Below are positions 29,493 to 38,395 of a stretch of DNA of 64,000 nt, piece by piece (within the stretch, counting starts at the first letter, position 1; each line of letters opens with the position of its first letter). A model generated the notes under the pieces. That model made no database searches and had not been told where the DNA came from. It was given only the letters and a program-made list of their open reading frames with translations. The stretch lies in contig NZ_AP027368.1 of NCBI RefSeq assembly GCF_030296015.1, positions 3,162,001-3,226,000 of the forward strand, given 5' to 3'. Origin of the DNA: Ferrimonas sp. YFM. GTDB lineage: Bacteria; Pseudomonadota; Gammaproteobacteria; Enterobacterales; Shewanellaceae. The translations under genes were made by a program, and so were the position numbers.

Positions 29493-29552
29493 TGATTCTC
29501 CTAAAAACACAAGGTTCAAAGGTGGCCACTCCGGCCACCTCTGTATAGACAG

Positions 29553-29585
29553 TATTTGGGGGTGAAGAGTCCCCTCTTCAAGGCC
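29553..29585 (-). promoter_or_regulatory. sigma32-like heat-shock promoter of htpX
   Basis: On the minus strand GGCCTTGAA (-35) and CCCCAAATA (-10) are separated by about 15 bp, close to the RpoH consensus CTTGAA and CCCCATNTA. The predicted start is near 29546, about 54 bp upstream of the htpX ATG. Confidence 0.65.
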
Positions 29586-29711
29586 GGGTAGCTACGGAAA
29601 AGTCATATCAATAGCTCGACTAAATCGAGCAATTGGCAACTTATCCTTGAAAAGCACAGTGTATAAGGCCAAGGCTGAACCCTGGCTGTCGCGTCCATCC
29701 AGCCAGAGAAG

Positions 29712-29741
29712 AAAAAGCCACCGTTGGGGGCGGTGGCTTTT
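29712..29741. terminator. orphan bidirectional terminator (possible small RNA end)
   Basis: AAAAGCCACCG and CGGTGGCTTTT pair around TTGGGGG. The flanks are A/T-rich enough to work on either strand. It lies between the divergent htpX and pepE genes, so a separate transcript must use it. Confidence 0.7.
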
Positions 29742-29997
29742 GACAGTGGTTTGGGAAACCAAATCGTATCGAAATACAGTATATGCCACAGAACTCATTG
29801 TTCAACCACAAGATGCGCCACAATCTAACTTTTGGTCTATATTTATATAACAATTAATTCTCATGTCGCTGGCAGCTTGGCATCCTGCCCTATCCTTTTG
29901 ATCCCTAAACGTTTTTAATCTTTCTGGAATTGTTGCAGACATCTTGTGGTTTTGGCTTTATTATCAGGTGGATAGCGCCAATTAAGGAATCAGCTTC

Positions 29998-30705
29998 ATG
30001 AGTCAGTCCATCCTGCTGCTGAGCAGCTCCCGAGCCGGGGATACCCCCTACCTGAGCCACGCCCTGCCCATGCTGGAAAAGATAATGAGCCCCGGCAGTC
30101 GCTGGTTGTTTATCCCCTATGCTGGCGTCAGCATCAGCTACGATGATTACCACCAGAAGGTGGTGGAAGCCTTAGGCGGCCTTGGCTGCCAACTGGTCAG
30201 TGCCCACGAAACCCCGGACCCGGTGGTCGCCCTGGAAGAGGTTGACGGTGTCATTGTGGGTGGCGGCAATACCTTCCACCTGCTCCATGAACTCTACCGC
30301 CATGGCCTGGTGGAGGCGATTCGGGACAAGGTGAACAATGGCATGCCCTACATTGGCTGGAGCGCAGGCTCCAATGTGGCAGGCAAGTCCATTCGCACCA
30401 CCAACGACATGCCCATTATTGAGCCCCCCAGCTTCGAGGCGCTGAACCTGGTGCCCTTCCAGGTGAACCCCCATTACACCGACTACCAGCCTCCGGGTCA
30501 CAACGGTGAGACCCGGGCCGATCGTCTGCGGGAGTTTACCTGTGTCGACCCCCTCTCCCCGGTGGTGGGCATCTGCGAAGGCAGTGCCATCCGCCGTCAG
30601 GGCGACGCCCTGGTGCTTCAGGGAGAGCTGGAGGCCTACCTGTTTGAAGGCACCACTCAGAAGCAGCCCATCGAACCAGGCAGTGACATCAGCTTCCTGC
30701 TGTAG
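29998..30705 (+). CDS. pepE: alpha-aspartyl dipeptidase (peptidase E)
   Basis: 235-aa cytoplasmic serine peptidase of family S51 that cleaves N-terminal aspartyl dipeptides. The nucleophile S122 lies in the elbow [10 protein letters not shown], preceded by the GGGNTFHLL segment; the [15 protein letters not shown] region carries the other catalytic residues. Length and motifs match Salmonella PepE closely. It is monocistronic and divergent from htpX. Confidence 0.95.
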   Translation: MSQSILLLSSSRAGDTPYLSHALPMLEKIMSPGSRWLFIPYAGVSISYDDYHQKVVEALGGLGCQLVSAHETPDPVVALEEVDGVIVGGGNTFHLLHELYRHGLVEAIRDKVNNGMPYIGWSAGSNVAGKSIRTTNDMPIIEPPSFEALNLVPFQVNPHYTDYQPPGHNGETRADRLREFTCVDPLSPVVGICEGSAIRRQGDALVLQGELEAYLFEGTTQKQPIEPGSDISFLL

Positions 30706-30727
30706 GGATCGCCAGACTCCAACAACA

Positions 30728-30755
30728 AGAGGGCTCATCGCGAGCCCTCTTTGTT
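30728..30755 (+). terminator. terminator of pepE
   Basis: AGAGGGCTC and GAGCCCTCT pair around a short ATCGC loop, followed by TTTGTTT. It could serve convergent cobB too. Confidence 0.88.
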
Positions 30756-30784
30756 TATTGGTCCCTTGTTGAGTCGAGGCCGTC

Positions 30785-31516
30785 TCAGCGGCCCTGCAGC
30801 TGCTCGAGAGACTGGCCTGAGGCGATGGCCGACACCAGCCTGGGCACCATCTCACCGGCTCTGCCCTGAAGGTGATACTGAAACTGGCTGTGCACCTCAG
30901 AGGGCTCCAGATTCACCTCAATGGTGTGGGCATGAGCCTGGCTGGCCATCTCCACGAAGCCGGCAGCGGGATACACGGTGCCAGAGGTGCCGATGGAGAT
31001 AAAGAGATCGCAGTCGGACAGGGACTGGTAGATGCGGTTCAGTTGCAGAGGCATCTCGCCAAACCACACCACATGAGGTCGCAGGGGCTCCCCGGGGATG
31101 CAGCAGGTACAACAGTTGTCTTCGGCAAAGGGCTGGGCCATGGGAAACACCTGCTGACTGCGGGGACAGCGGGCCTTGGCCAGTTCGCCATGCATGTGGA
31201 TCACCCGCCGGCTGCCGGCGCGTTCATGGAGGTTGTCGATGTTCTGGGTGATCAGGGTCAGTTCCACTCCCTCGATGGCCTCCAGCTCGGACAACGCCAG
31301 GTGAGCCGGATTGGGCTCAACCTTGCCATTTCTCAGCTGGTCCCAGCGAGCGTTGTAGAAAGCACGCACCAGTTCCGGGTTGCGCTCATACCCCTCCGGG
31401 GTGGCCACATCCTCGATATTGTGCTGCTCCCACAGACCATCTTCGGCGCGGAAGGTCTTGAGGCCGGACTCGGCGGAGATGCCCGCACCGGTAAGTACCA
31501 CTATCTTTTTATACAT
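30785..31516 (-). CDS. cobB: NAD-dependent protein deacylase CobB (sirtuin)
   Basis: 243-aa class III sirtuin that removes acetyl and succinyl groups from lysines using NAD. The NAD-binding GAGISAESG, TQNIDNLHERAG and catalytic histidine motif VIHMHGEL are present, as is the Tyr-x-x-Arg pair (FYNARW) that lets CobB/SIRT5 accept succinyl-lysine. The first zinc knuckle shows only one Cys (ARCPRS), as in E. coli CobB; the second is DNCCTCC. Start 31516 fits the short CobB form without the N-terminal extension. Convergent with pepE and divergent from fur. Confidence 0.94.
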   Translation of the reverse strand: MYKKIVVLTGAGISAESGLKTFRAEDGLWEQHNIEDVATPEGYERNPELVRAFYNARWDQLRNGKVEPNPAHLALSELEAIEGVELTLITQNIDNLHERAGSRRVIHMHGELAKARCPRSQQVFPMAQPFAEDNCCTCCIPGEPLRPHVVWFGEMPLQLNRIYQSLSDCDLFISIGTSGTVYPAAGFVEMASQAHAHTIEVNLEPSEVHSQFQYHLQGRAGEMVPRLVSAIASGQSLEQLQGR

Positions 31517-31711
31517 CCAGTCTTCCCTGAGGTGACACAGTGGAGCTGACATCAGGCAGTGAGTCAGCTCTCACTCCCCTTTTTACCTTGTCGGTGCGCC
31601 AGATTCCAGCCTGATTAAAATTTCACCCCTTTTCGGAGTGTTATTTGCCTTTTCCAGCAGCAGTTTTTGCCATAAGCTCCGGATATTCGCAAATACCTGC
31701 ATTATCGAAGG

Positions 31712-31740
31712 TTTAATGTTGAAGGCAAGCTACCTATAAT
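31712..31740 (+). promoter_or_regulatory. candidate fur promoter
   Basis: A perfect TATAAT (31735-31740) lies 17 bp from TTTAAT (31712-31717). The predicted start is about 40 bp before the fur ATG. Confidence 0.55.
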
Positions 31741-31788
31741 GGTCTAATTAGTAAATGTCAGCCCACTGACTTCAAGCAAGAGAATGCT

Positions 31789-32211
31789 ATGACGGACGAA
31801 AACCAAGCACTAAAGAAAGCTGGACTGAAGGTCACCCTGCCCAGAGTGAAGATTCTGGAGTTGTTGCAGCACCCAGGCAATCAACACATCAGCGCAGAAG
31901 ACCTTTACAAGCTTCTGCTGGACCAGGGAGAGGAGATCGGCTTGGCAACGGTCTACCGGGTTCTCAACCAGTTTGACGATGCCGGTATCGTGACCCGCCA
32001 CCATTTCGAAAGCGGTAAAGCGGTGTTTGAACTGGCCACTCAACATCATCATGACCACCTGGTTTGCCTCGATTGCGGCAAAGTGGTGGAGTTCAGTGAT
32101 GAGGTGATTGAGCAGCGCCAGCACGAGATCGCGCAAAAGCACAACATTAAGCTGACCAACCACAGTCTCTATCTGTACGGCGTCAGCACCGACGGTAAGT
32201 GTAACCACTGA
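31789..32211 (+). CDS. fur: ferric uptake regulator Fur
   Basis: 140-aa iron-responsive repressor. The winged-helix DNA-binding domain (about 1-83) includes the recognition part GLATVYRVLNQFDDAGIVTR. The metal-binding HHHDHLVCLDCGK region has C93 and C96 of the structural zinc site. The C-terminus ends GKCNH and has one Cys where E. coli Fur has two. With ferrous iron it would bind the Fur box upstream of feoAB in this same window. Monocistronic, ending in a strong terminator. Confidence 0.97.
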   Translation: MTDENQALKKAGLKVTLPRVKILELLQHPGNQHISAEDLYKLLLDQGEEIGLATVYRVLNQFDDAGIVTRHHFESGKAVFELATQHHHDHLVCLDCGKVVEFSDEVIEQRQHEIAQKHNIKLTNHSLYLYGVSTDGKCNH

Positions 32212-32228
32212 TACCGTCACAACAGGCA

Positions 32229-32261
32229 TAAAAAAAGCGGAGCCGTGGCTCCGCTTTTTTT
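32229..32261. terminator. bidirectional terminator between fur and glnS
   Basis: AGCGGAGCC and GGCTCCGCT form a near-continuous stem with A7 and T7 flanks between convergent genes. Confidence 0.93.
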
Positions 32262-32273
32262 ATGGATGGGCGG

Positions 32274-33947
32274 TTAGCCGCCCATCTTGGCCCAGGTGTC
32301 CCGCAGGCCGACGGTGCGGTTGAACACCAGCGCATCCGCCTTGCTGTCGACGCTGTCGGCACAGAAGTAACCGGTACGTTCAAACTGGAACGCCTTCTCC
32401 GCTTCGGCAGAGGTCAGGCTGGGCTCAGCGTAGCCGTGACGCACCACCAGGGACTCTGGGTTGATCACCGCTTCGAAATCCTCGGCCGCGCCGGGGTTCT
32501 CTACGGTGAACAGGCGGTCGTAGAGGCGGAACTCGGCAGGCACGCCGGCTTCGGCAGACACCCAGTGAATCACCCCTTTTGGCTTGACGCCGTCGGCAGG
32601 GTCCACACCCAGGGAGTCCAGATCCACAGAGCAGTAGATGGCGGTCACCTTGCCCTCGTCGTCCTTCTCAACCCGCTCGGCGGTCACCACATAGGCGCCA
32701 CGCAGACGCACCTTCTTGCCCAGAACCAGACGCTTGAACTTCTTGTTGGCCTCTTCACGGAAATCTTCCGCTTCGATCCAGATCTCCCGGGAGAAGGGCA
32801 CGTCGCGGCTGCCCATGGACTCATCGGAGGGATGGTTGGCTACCGTCAGGGTTTCCACCTGGCCTTCAGGGTAGTTTTCCAGTACCACCTTCACCGGATC
32901 CAGTACCGCCATGGCACGGGGCGCGTTCACGTTCAGGTCATCACGGATGCAGGACTCCAGGGACCCCATCTCGATGGTGTTCTCCTGCTTGGTCACGCCG
33001 ATGCGCTTGCAGAACTCACGGATGGACGCCGGGGTATAGCCTCGACGACGCAGGCCTGAAATGGTGGGCATACGGGGATCGTTCCAGCCATCCACCAGGT
33101 TTTCGGTCACCAGGGCGTTCAGCTTGCGCTTGGACATCACGGTGTATTCCAGGTTCAGACGGCTGAACTCGTACTGACGTGGCTGACACTCGATGCTGAT
33201 GTTTTCCAGAACCCAGTCATACAGGCGACGGTTGTCCTGGAACTCCAGGGTGCACAGGGAGTGGGTAATGTTCTCCAGGGCATCGGAGATGCAGTGAGTG
33301 AAGTCGTACATGGGGTAGATGCACCACTTATCACCGGTCTGGTGGTGGTGGGCAAACTTCACCCGGTAGAGGACGGGATCCCGCATCACCATGAAGGAGG
33401 AGGCCATGTCGATCTTGGCGCGCAGACACACCTTGCCCTCGGGGAACTCACCGTTGCGCATCTTCTCGAACAGCGCCAGGTTCTCCTCGACACCGCGGTC
33501 GCGGAAGGGGCTTGGCTTGCCGGGTTCGGTCAGGGTGCCGCGGTATTCGCGGATCTGCTCTGGGGTCAGCTCATCCACGTACGCCAGTCCCTTCTCGATC
33601 AGCTCGATGGCGTAGCCATACAGCAGATCAAAGTAGTCCGACGAATAGTGGATGTCACCGTCCCACTGGAACCCAAGCCAGCGAACGTCTTCCTTGATGG
33701 ACTCTACGTACTCGACATCCTCCTTCTCAGGATTGGTGTCGTCGAAACGCAGGTTGCACTTGCCCTGGTAATCCTGGGCAATGCCGAAATTCAGGCAGAT
33801 GGACTTGGCATGACCGATATGGAGATAACCGTTGGGCTCAGGGGGGAATCGGGTTTGCACTGCACTGTGCTTTCCTGAGGCCAAATCGGCATCGATGATG
33901 TTGCGAATAAAGTTGCTTGGACGAACCTCGTTGTCCGGCTGGGTCAT
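32274..33947 (-). CDS. glnS: glutaminyl-tRNA synthetase
   Basis: 557-aa class I aminoacyl-tRNA synthetase charging tRNA-Gln. The HIGH motif is at 43-46 ([15 protein letters not shown]) and the KMSKS-like loop is VMSKRKL near 270. The C-terminal half is the two-beta-barrel anticodon-binding domain. Length matches E. coli GlnS. Its presence means glutamine is charged directly rather than by transamidation. It is monocistronic. Confidence 0.97.
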   Translation of the reverse strand: MTQPDNEVRPSNFIRNIIDADLASGKHSAVQTRFPPEPNGYLHIGHAKSICLNFGIAQDYQGKCNLRFDDTNPEKEDVEYVESIKEDVRWLGFQWDGDIHYSSDYFDLLYGYAIELIEKGLAYVDELTPEQIREYRGTLTEPGKPSPFRDRGVEENLALFEKMRNGEFPEGKVCLRAKIDMASSFMVMRDPVLYRVKFAHHHQTGDKWCIYPMYDFTHCISDALENITHSLCTLEFQDNRRLYDWVLENISIECQPRQYEFSRLNLEYTVMSKRKLNALVTENLVDGWNDPRMPTISGLRRRGYTPASIREFCKRIGVTKQENTIEMGSLESCIRDDLNVNAPRAMAVLDPVKVVLENYPEGQVETLTVANHPSDESMGSRDVPFSREIWIEAEDFREEANKKFKRLVLGKKVRLRGAYVVTAERVEKDDEGKVTAIYCSVDLDSLGVDPADGVKPKGVIHWVSAEAGVPAEFRLYDRLFTVENPGAAEDFEAVINPESLVVRHGYAEPSLTSAEAEKAFQFERTGYFCADSVDSKADALVFNRTVGLRDTWAKMGG

Positions 33948-34121
33948 GATTGCCCTCGACTCACTTCAACTAAAAACAGTAAACGGCTAATGATCCACTA
34001 TCCCCGGGGCGGGAGCAAGACCCAATCACCGATAGCAACAGGAGTTTTCCGGATTTTTTGTCAGAATCTGCCCTCACCCGCTTCCCTGAGGTTTAGCCCA
34101 ATAGCTCTCAAGGGTCAAAAC

Positions 34122-34148
34122 AGAAAAAGGCAGCCCGGAGGCTGCCTT
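34122..34148 (-). terminator. terminator of feoAB
   Basis: On the minus strand AAGGCAGCC and GGCTGCCTT pair around a TCCG-type loop, followed by TTTTTCTGTTTT, 30 bp beyond the feoB stop. Confidence 0.88.
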
Positions 34149-34177
34149 CAATCGCTTAGGGAGAATTAAAGCGAATC

Positions 34178-36430
34178 TTACTCTTTGATGGCCACCGGAA
34201 TGTCGCCCACCCCCATCTGGCTGCGCTTGCCGACCCGTCTCAGGTAAGCGATGCCCGCCACCAGAATCACCACAATGATGCCAATGTGCATCAGGGCGTG
34301 AGCCGGTTCCACCGTCAGGCGGGAAGCCTGGTAGAACAGGGTGGCGGTGGCGTAGGCCACCACGAAGGTGTACACGGCACTGAAGGTGGTCCAGCGACCG
34401 CCAAACTCGCCGGCCATGGCACCCAGCACCGCCGCACACGGCGTGTACATCAAGATAAACAGCAGGTAGGCGAAGGCCGCGGCCCCGGTTTCAAACTGAG
34501 CCTTGAGGTTCTTCAGGGTGGCCGCTTCGAAGCCGTACTCTTCGCCCATTGTGTCCACGTCCTGAGCATCACCGATGTTCAGTCCCAGGGGGTCATCCCA
34601 GGCGATGCCAAACATGTTTTCGGGAATGGTGGCCAGACCCTCGTTGACGGCACCCAGCAGGCTGAACTCCGCCGCTTCCTCTTCACCGGACTGGCTGTAG
34701 AGGCTGTTCAGGGTACCGACCACGGCTTCCTTAGCGAAGATACCGGTGATCACCCCAACGGTGGCGGGCCAGTTCTCCTCTTTAACCCCCATGGGGTCAA
34801 ACACCGGGGTCACAATCTGAGCCGCTGCGGAGAGCACGGAATTTTCGGAGTCCTGGTTGCCAAAGCTGCCGTCGGTACCCATGGAGTTGAAGAAACTCAG
34901 GATGGTCACCACGATCACGATGGTCTTACCGGCGCCCAGGACAAACTGCTTGGTGCGCTGCCAGGTGCGACGACCGATGGCACTCAGGGTGGGCATCTCG
35001 TAGTCAGGCAGCTCCATGAAGCCCTGACTGGCATCGCCGGGCAGCAGGGTGTGGCGCAACAGCAGGCCGGTGAGAATCGCCGCCGCAATGCCGATGATGT
35101 ACAGGGCAAACACCAGGTTCTGACCGTTTTCCGGGAAGAACGCCGCCACAAACAGGGCGTATACCGGCAGTCGGGCACCACAGGACATGAAGGGCGCCAT
35201 CATGGCAGTGACGATACGCTCACGCTTGGTGTCCAGGGTCCGGGTGGCGGTCACCGCAGGTACGTTACAGCCAAAGCCGACAATCAGGGGAACGAAGGCT
35301 TTACCGGGCAGACCAATCTTCTGCATCACCCCTTCGATGACGAAACCGGCGCGGGCCAGGTAACCGGACACCTCGAGGATACTCAGGGCGATATAAAGGA
35401 AGGCCACCACAGGGATGAAGGTCGCCACCGTCTGGATACCGGCACCCACGCCGTCGGAGAGGATGGCGCCAACCCAGTCAGGCATGCCCGCGGCGTTCAG
35501 CAGCAGGGCCGAGCCGTCAACAAAGAGCGCACCGGCCACAATATCGAAGAAATCGATGAAGGAGGCGCCCACATTGATGGCAAACATAAAGGTCAGATAC
35601 ATCATGCCCAGGAAGATGGGCACCCCGGTCATGGGGCTCAATGCGTAATGATCCAGCTTTTCGGTCATGGAATCGATGACGGAAGGTTTGGAGACGATGG
35701 CTTTGACCAGGTCGCCGATGAACTGGTAGCGACAGTCGGCGATGTGTTCGGCGGGAGAGATCTCCTGAGCCAGCAGTTTGTTGCCAGCCTGAATTGCCTC
35801 ATCATCGCTTTGCGACAGCAGGCGGGTGATGGCGCTGGCGCGGCTGCCGCCCATCTCCTGCAGCGACTGCTCTACCTCTGCACCCAGATGGATATCCAGG
35901 GGCTGGCTCTGAGTGCCGGCCTTGGCCATCTCGGTAATGGCATCCTTCACCGCCTGAGGACCATTTTCCGTCTTGGCGCTGATCTGAATGACGCGACAGC
36001 CCAGGCGCTGGCTCAGGGCTTCGGTGTTGACCTGAACGCCGCGGCGCTCGGTGACATCGCCCTTGTTCAGCACCAGCAGCATGGGAACATTGAGTTCACG
36101 CAGTTGGGTGGTGAGATAGAGGTTGCGCTCCAGCTGGGATACGTCCACCACATTGATCAGCAGATCAATCTCCTGACCCAGCAGGTAATCGCGGCTGATC
36201 TTTTCATCGATGAAGCCTTCGCCGTCGGCGGCTTCCAGGTCGTACAGGCCAGGCAGATCGGTGATCTCCACGGCGCGGCCGTCGAGCTCGATCTTGCCGA
36301 CCTTCTTATCGACGGTGACGCCGGCCCAGTTGCCGACAGAGACGTTGTTACCGGTGAGAGCGTTAAACAGGGTGGATTTGCCGGAGTTAGGATTACCTAC
36401 GGCAACACAGCGCACTACTTGTTGAGACAT
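34178..36430 (-). CDS. feoB: ferrous iron transporter FeoB
   Basis: 750-aa inner-membrane ferrous iron transporter. The N-terminal G domain carries GNPNSGKST (G1, about 12-20), DLPG (G3) and NKGD (G4). A helical spacer follows, then a polytopic domain with two Gate motifs (LIVGFGCNVPAV and MAPFMSCGARLPVYALF). ATG 36430 is preferred over an adjacent TTG, since GAGG lies eight to nine bases upstream. It follows feoA by 3 bp. The operon is probably repressed by Fur-Fe(II). FeoC is not seen. Iron uptake as Fe(II) fits an anaerobic metal-reducing life. Confidence 0.97.
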   Translation of the reverse strand: MSQQVVRCVAVGNPNSGKSTLFNALTGNNVSVGNWAGVTVDKKVGKIELDGRAVEITDLPGLYDLEAADGEGFIDEKISRDYLLGQEIDLLINVVDVSQLERNLYLTTQLRELNVPMLLVLNKGDVTERRGVQVNTEALSQRLGCRVIQISAKTENGPQAVKDAITEMAKAGTQSQPLDIHLGAEVEQSLQEMGGSRASAITRLLSQSDDEAIQAGNKLLAQEISPAEHIADCRYQFIGDLVKAIVSKPSVIDSMTEKLDHYALSPMTGVPIFLGMMYLTFMFAINVGASFIDFFDIVAGALFVDGSALLLNAAGMPDWVGAILSDGVGAGIQTVATFIPVVAFLYIALSILEVSGYLARAGFVIEGVMQKIGLPGKAFVPLIVGFGCNVPAVTATRTLDTKRERIVTAMMAPFMSCGARLPVYALFVAAFFPENGQNLVFALYIIGIAAAILTGLLLRHTLLPGDASQGFMELPDYEMPTLSAIGRRTWQRTKQFVLGAGKTIVIVVTILSFFNSMGTDGSFGNQDSENSVLSAAAQIVTPVFDPMGVKEENWPATVGVITGIFAKEAVVGTLNSLYSQSGEEEAAEFSLLGAVNEGLATIPENMFGIAWDDPLGLNIGDAQDVDTMGEEYGFEAATLKNLKAQFETGAAAFAYLLFILMYTPCAAVLGAMAGEFGGRWTTFSAVYTFVVAYATATLFYQASRLTVEPAHALMHIGIIVVILVAGIAYLRRVGKRSQMGVGDIPVAIKE

Positions 36431-36433
36431 CAA

Positions 36434-36664
36434 TTAAACCTCTACGTGGATCTGTGCAGCCAGGCGATTGTTCAAACAGAGGCTGGCGCCTCGGACCTTA
36501 AGCTGGACAGCACCACCCAGAGGAGCAGAGCGAACCATTCTGACTTCACTGCCTTTGGTGAAGCCAAGCGCCATCAGACGACGCTTAAGAGAGAGTGACA
36601 TGGATTGATCGCCAAGACGAACAACACTGCAACTTTGTCCCAGACCCAACTCTGATAAAACCAT
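36434..36664 (-). CDS. feoA: ferrous iron transport accessory protein FeoA
   Basis: 76-aa SH3-like cytoplasmic protein that supports FeoB. Typical FeoA pattern: SLKRRLMALGFTKGSEVRMVRSAPLGGAVQLKVRG, then a C-terminal ALCLN-like segment (SLCLNNRLAAQIHVEV). It is the first gene of feoAB, with a Fur box about 20-40 bp upstream of its ATG. Confidence 0.94.
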   Translation of the reverse strand: MVLSELGLGQSCSVVRLGDQSMSLSLKRRLMALGFTKGSEVRMVRSAPLGGAVQLKVRGASLCLNNRLAAQIHVEV

Positions 36665-36684
36665 TGTGCTACCTGTTTCTAAAT

Positions 36685-36703
36685 GGGAATTGCTATCATT
36701 TGC
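36685..36703 (-). promoter_or_regulatory. Fur box upstream of feoAB
   Basis: On the minus strand the 19-mer GCAAATGATAGCAATTCCC matches the Fur consensus GATAATGATAATCATTATC at 12 of 19 positions, with the core AATGATA intact. It lies just downstream of a TATACT -10-like element, where Fur would block initiation. Confidence 0.6.
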
Positions 36704-36940
36704 AGTTAAGTATACACAACCTTATGGAAAAATCCTTGACCTAGTTCGCCGTTTTTTACCTCAAATGGAAATAATTCCTGTTTTCCAGCCAACCATGAAC
36801 CCAGGTCACCCAGACCACGGGCCAGAAGCCCATGGTGGCGGGATTTCCGGCAATTTTTTGCGGAGCTGGGTCACACCTAAGTAAATAACACTCAAATCGG
36901 GTTCAAAGTTTTTCTAATCCCCTGAATTTACTGGCCTGAA

Positions 36941-36956
36941 TGTGATTCCGTTCACA
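36941..36956. promoter_or_regulatory. consensus CRP site upstream of satP
   Basis: TGTGA-TTCCGT-TCACA is a perfect 5-6-5 CRP core centred about 91 bp before the satP start. CRP-cAMP control of acetate transport is established in E. coli. Confidence 0.75.
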
Positions 36957-37039
36957 TTAGCGCCACAGCAACCCGATCAATAATCCTCGCGTTTTCAACC
37001 GTTTACTCTACATCTTATTAACAAAAATTAGGTGAATTT

Positions 37040-37642
37040 ATGAACCGCGCTCACGCAAATCCCGCGCCACTGGGTCTGATGGGATTCGGCATGACCACCA
37101 TACTGCTGAACATCCATAACGCCGGGTTCTTCCCCATCGATGGCATGATTCTGGGTATGGGTATCTTCTTTGGCGGCATCGCTCAGATCATCGCCGGCAT
37201 TATGGAGTACCGCAACGGCAACACCTTCGGTACCACAGCTTTCACCGCTTATGGCTCCTTCTGGCTGACTCTGGTTGCCCTGATCATGCTGCCCAATATG
37301 GATGTGGGCGTCGCAGCCAGCCCTCACCACTTCATGGGTTGGTATCTGAGCCTGTGGGGCCTGTTCACCGGCTTCATGTTCATCGGCACCCTGGCCAACT
37401 ACCCCAGGGTCAAGCAGTTTATCTTCGGTTCTCTGACCGTCCTGTTTTTCCTGTTGGCCGCCCGCGACTTCACCGGCAGCGCCCTGATTGGCACCATCGC
37501 CGGTTACGAGGGCATCGTCTGTGGTGGCGCCGCCTTCTACCTGGCCATGGCCACCATCATTAACGCCGAGTTTGGCCGCACCGTGCTGCCCATCGGTGAT
37601 TGGAAAAGCCGTGCTTCCGTAGGGCGTGCCGCCCTGGCCTGA
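37040..37642 (+). CDS. satP: acetate/succinate transporter SatP (GPR1/FUN34/YaaH family)
   Basis: 200-aa inner-membrane protein with six predicted helices. The family signature NPAPLGLMGFG lies at the N-terminus. These proteins form hexameric channels or proton-coupled transporters for acetate and succinate. The CRP site upstream suggests catabolite control. The gene is convergent with the CO-metabolism cluster, sharing its terminator with cooA. It could export or retrieve acetate, but no link to the coo genes is shown. Confidence 0.9.
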   Translation: MNRAHANPAPLGLMGFGMTTILLNIHNAGFFPIDGMILGMGIFFGGIAQIIAGIMEYRNGNTFGTTAFTAYGSFWLTLVALIMLPNMDVGVAASPHHFMGWYLSLWGLFTGFMFIGTLANYPRVKQFIFGSLTVLFFLLAARDFTGSALIGTIAGYEGIVCGGAAFYLAMATIINAEFGRTVLPIGDWKSRASVGRAALA

Positions 37643-37657
37643 TGCAGGTTCAGCCAT

Positions 37658-37686
37658 TAAAAAAGCCGCCCAACGGGCGGCTTTTT
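37658..37686. terminator. bidirectional terminator between satP and cooA
   Basis: AAAGCCGCCC and GGGCGGCTTT pair around AAC, with A and T runs on either side. It closes the cooMKLXUH-cooA operon. Confidence 0.92.
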
Positions 37687-37690
37687 CAGT

Positions 37691-38359
37691 TTATGGCTGC
37701 TGACTGAGCAGGGTCTCCATGGCGTCCGGGTCGGGAATCAGGAATTCGCGGCGACTGCGACGCTCCAGCATCCCCTCCTTGATGAGGTTGTTCAGCAGTG
37801 ACGAAGCGGTCTGCCGGGTGGTGCCGATCAACAGGGAGATCTCCTCCATATTGAGATCGCACTCGAAGGCCACTCCCTCACCTTTGGCTTGTCCACGCTC
37901 CTTGGCCAGGGCCAGCAGGAACTCCACTAGGCGGTACTGCACATCGTGGAAGATGATCCCCTCTATCACATCCAGGGTCCCGGCCAGAACCTGCCCCAGG
38001 ATGCCGGTCATCACCAGGGAGACTTCGGGAAAGCGCACCACCTCCTGACGAAAGCGGGAGACACTGATGGCCAGAATGGTGCTCTCCCGGGCCGCCTGGA
38101 TCAGCATCCGGCTGTGGGTGCTGAAGATGTCGCCCGGCTCCAGGAAGGAGAGGGTAAACTCCCTGCCCTCATAGGAGAGGTAGAGCCGAAGCCGCCCGGA
38201 CACCAGGACAAACACCTCGCTCTCCTCGTGACAGGCCTGGTCCAGCAAGCGCCCCCGCGCCAGTTGACGGCAGTGAAAACCGGAAAGAAACCCCTCGTAC
38301 TTGGGCTTTTTCAGCAACTCGATCATGTTGAACCGGGACAGTTTCATCTTGGAGTACAT
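37691..38359 (-). CDS. cooA: CooA-type heme CO sensor, CRP/FNR family
   Basis: 222-aa CRP-family regulator closely resembling CooA of Carboxydothermus and Rhodospirillum. The cyclic-nucleotide-like heme domain carries H82, the proximal heme ligand, in GDIFSTHSRMLIQA. A long dimer helix follows (residues about 110-135), then a helix-turn-helix with the recognition segment IGTTRQTASSLLNNLIKEG. The residue two before the histidine is Ser80, where both characterised CooA proteins have Cys. The N-terminus (MYSKMKLSRFN) has the length of the Carboxydothermus form. On CO binding it should activate coo promoters. It is the last gene of the hydrogenase operon, 36 bp after cooH, so it is probably autoregulated. 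GGAGG sets the start. Confidence 0.88.
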   Translation of the reverse strand: MYSKMKLSRFNMIELLKKPKYEGFLSGFHCRQLARGRLLDQACHEESEVFVLVSGRLRLYLSYEGREFTLSFLEPGDIFSTHSRMLIQAARESTILAISVSRFRQEVVRFPEVSLVMTGILGQVLAGTLDVIEGIIFHDVQYRLVEFLLALAKERGQAKGEGVAFECDLNMEEISLLIGTTRQTASSLLNNLIKEGMLERRSRREFLIPDPDAMETLLSQQP

Positions 38360-38395
38360 CCGGTCCTCCCTCCCTTCAGGTTTCAGATCCCCACA

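Larger units (their letters stand above)
29493..29997. other. htpX-pepE divergent intergenic region with orphan terminator
   Basis: 505 bp with no convincing protein gene. It contains a sigma32-like htpX promoter (29553-29585), a small inverted repeat GCTCGA/TCGAGC (about 29612-29629), and a rho-independent terminator at 29712-29741 that belongs to neither flanking gene. The part right of 29770 is AT-rich and should hold the pepE promoter. Confidence 0.6.
36665..37039. other. feoA-satP divergent regulatory region
   Basis: 375 bp with no gene. It contains a Fur-like box near feoA, a -10-like TATACT on the minus strand (about 36708-36716) and a consensus CRP site nearer satP. Nothing else stands out. 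Confidence 0.6.
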
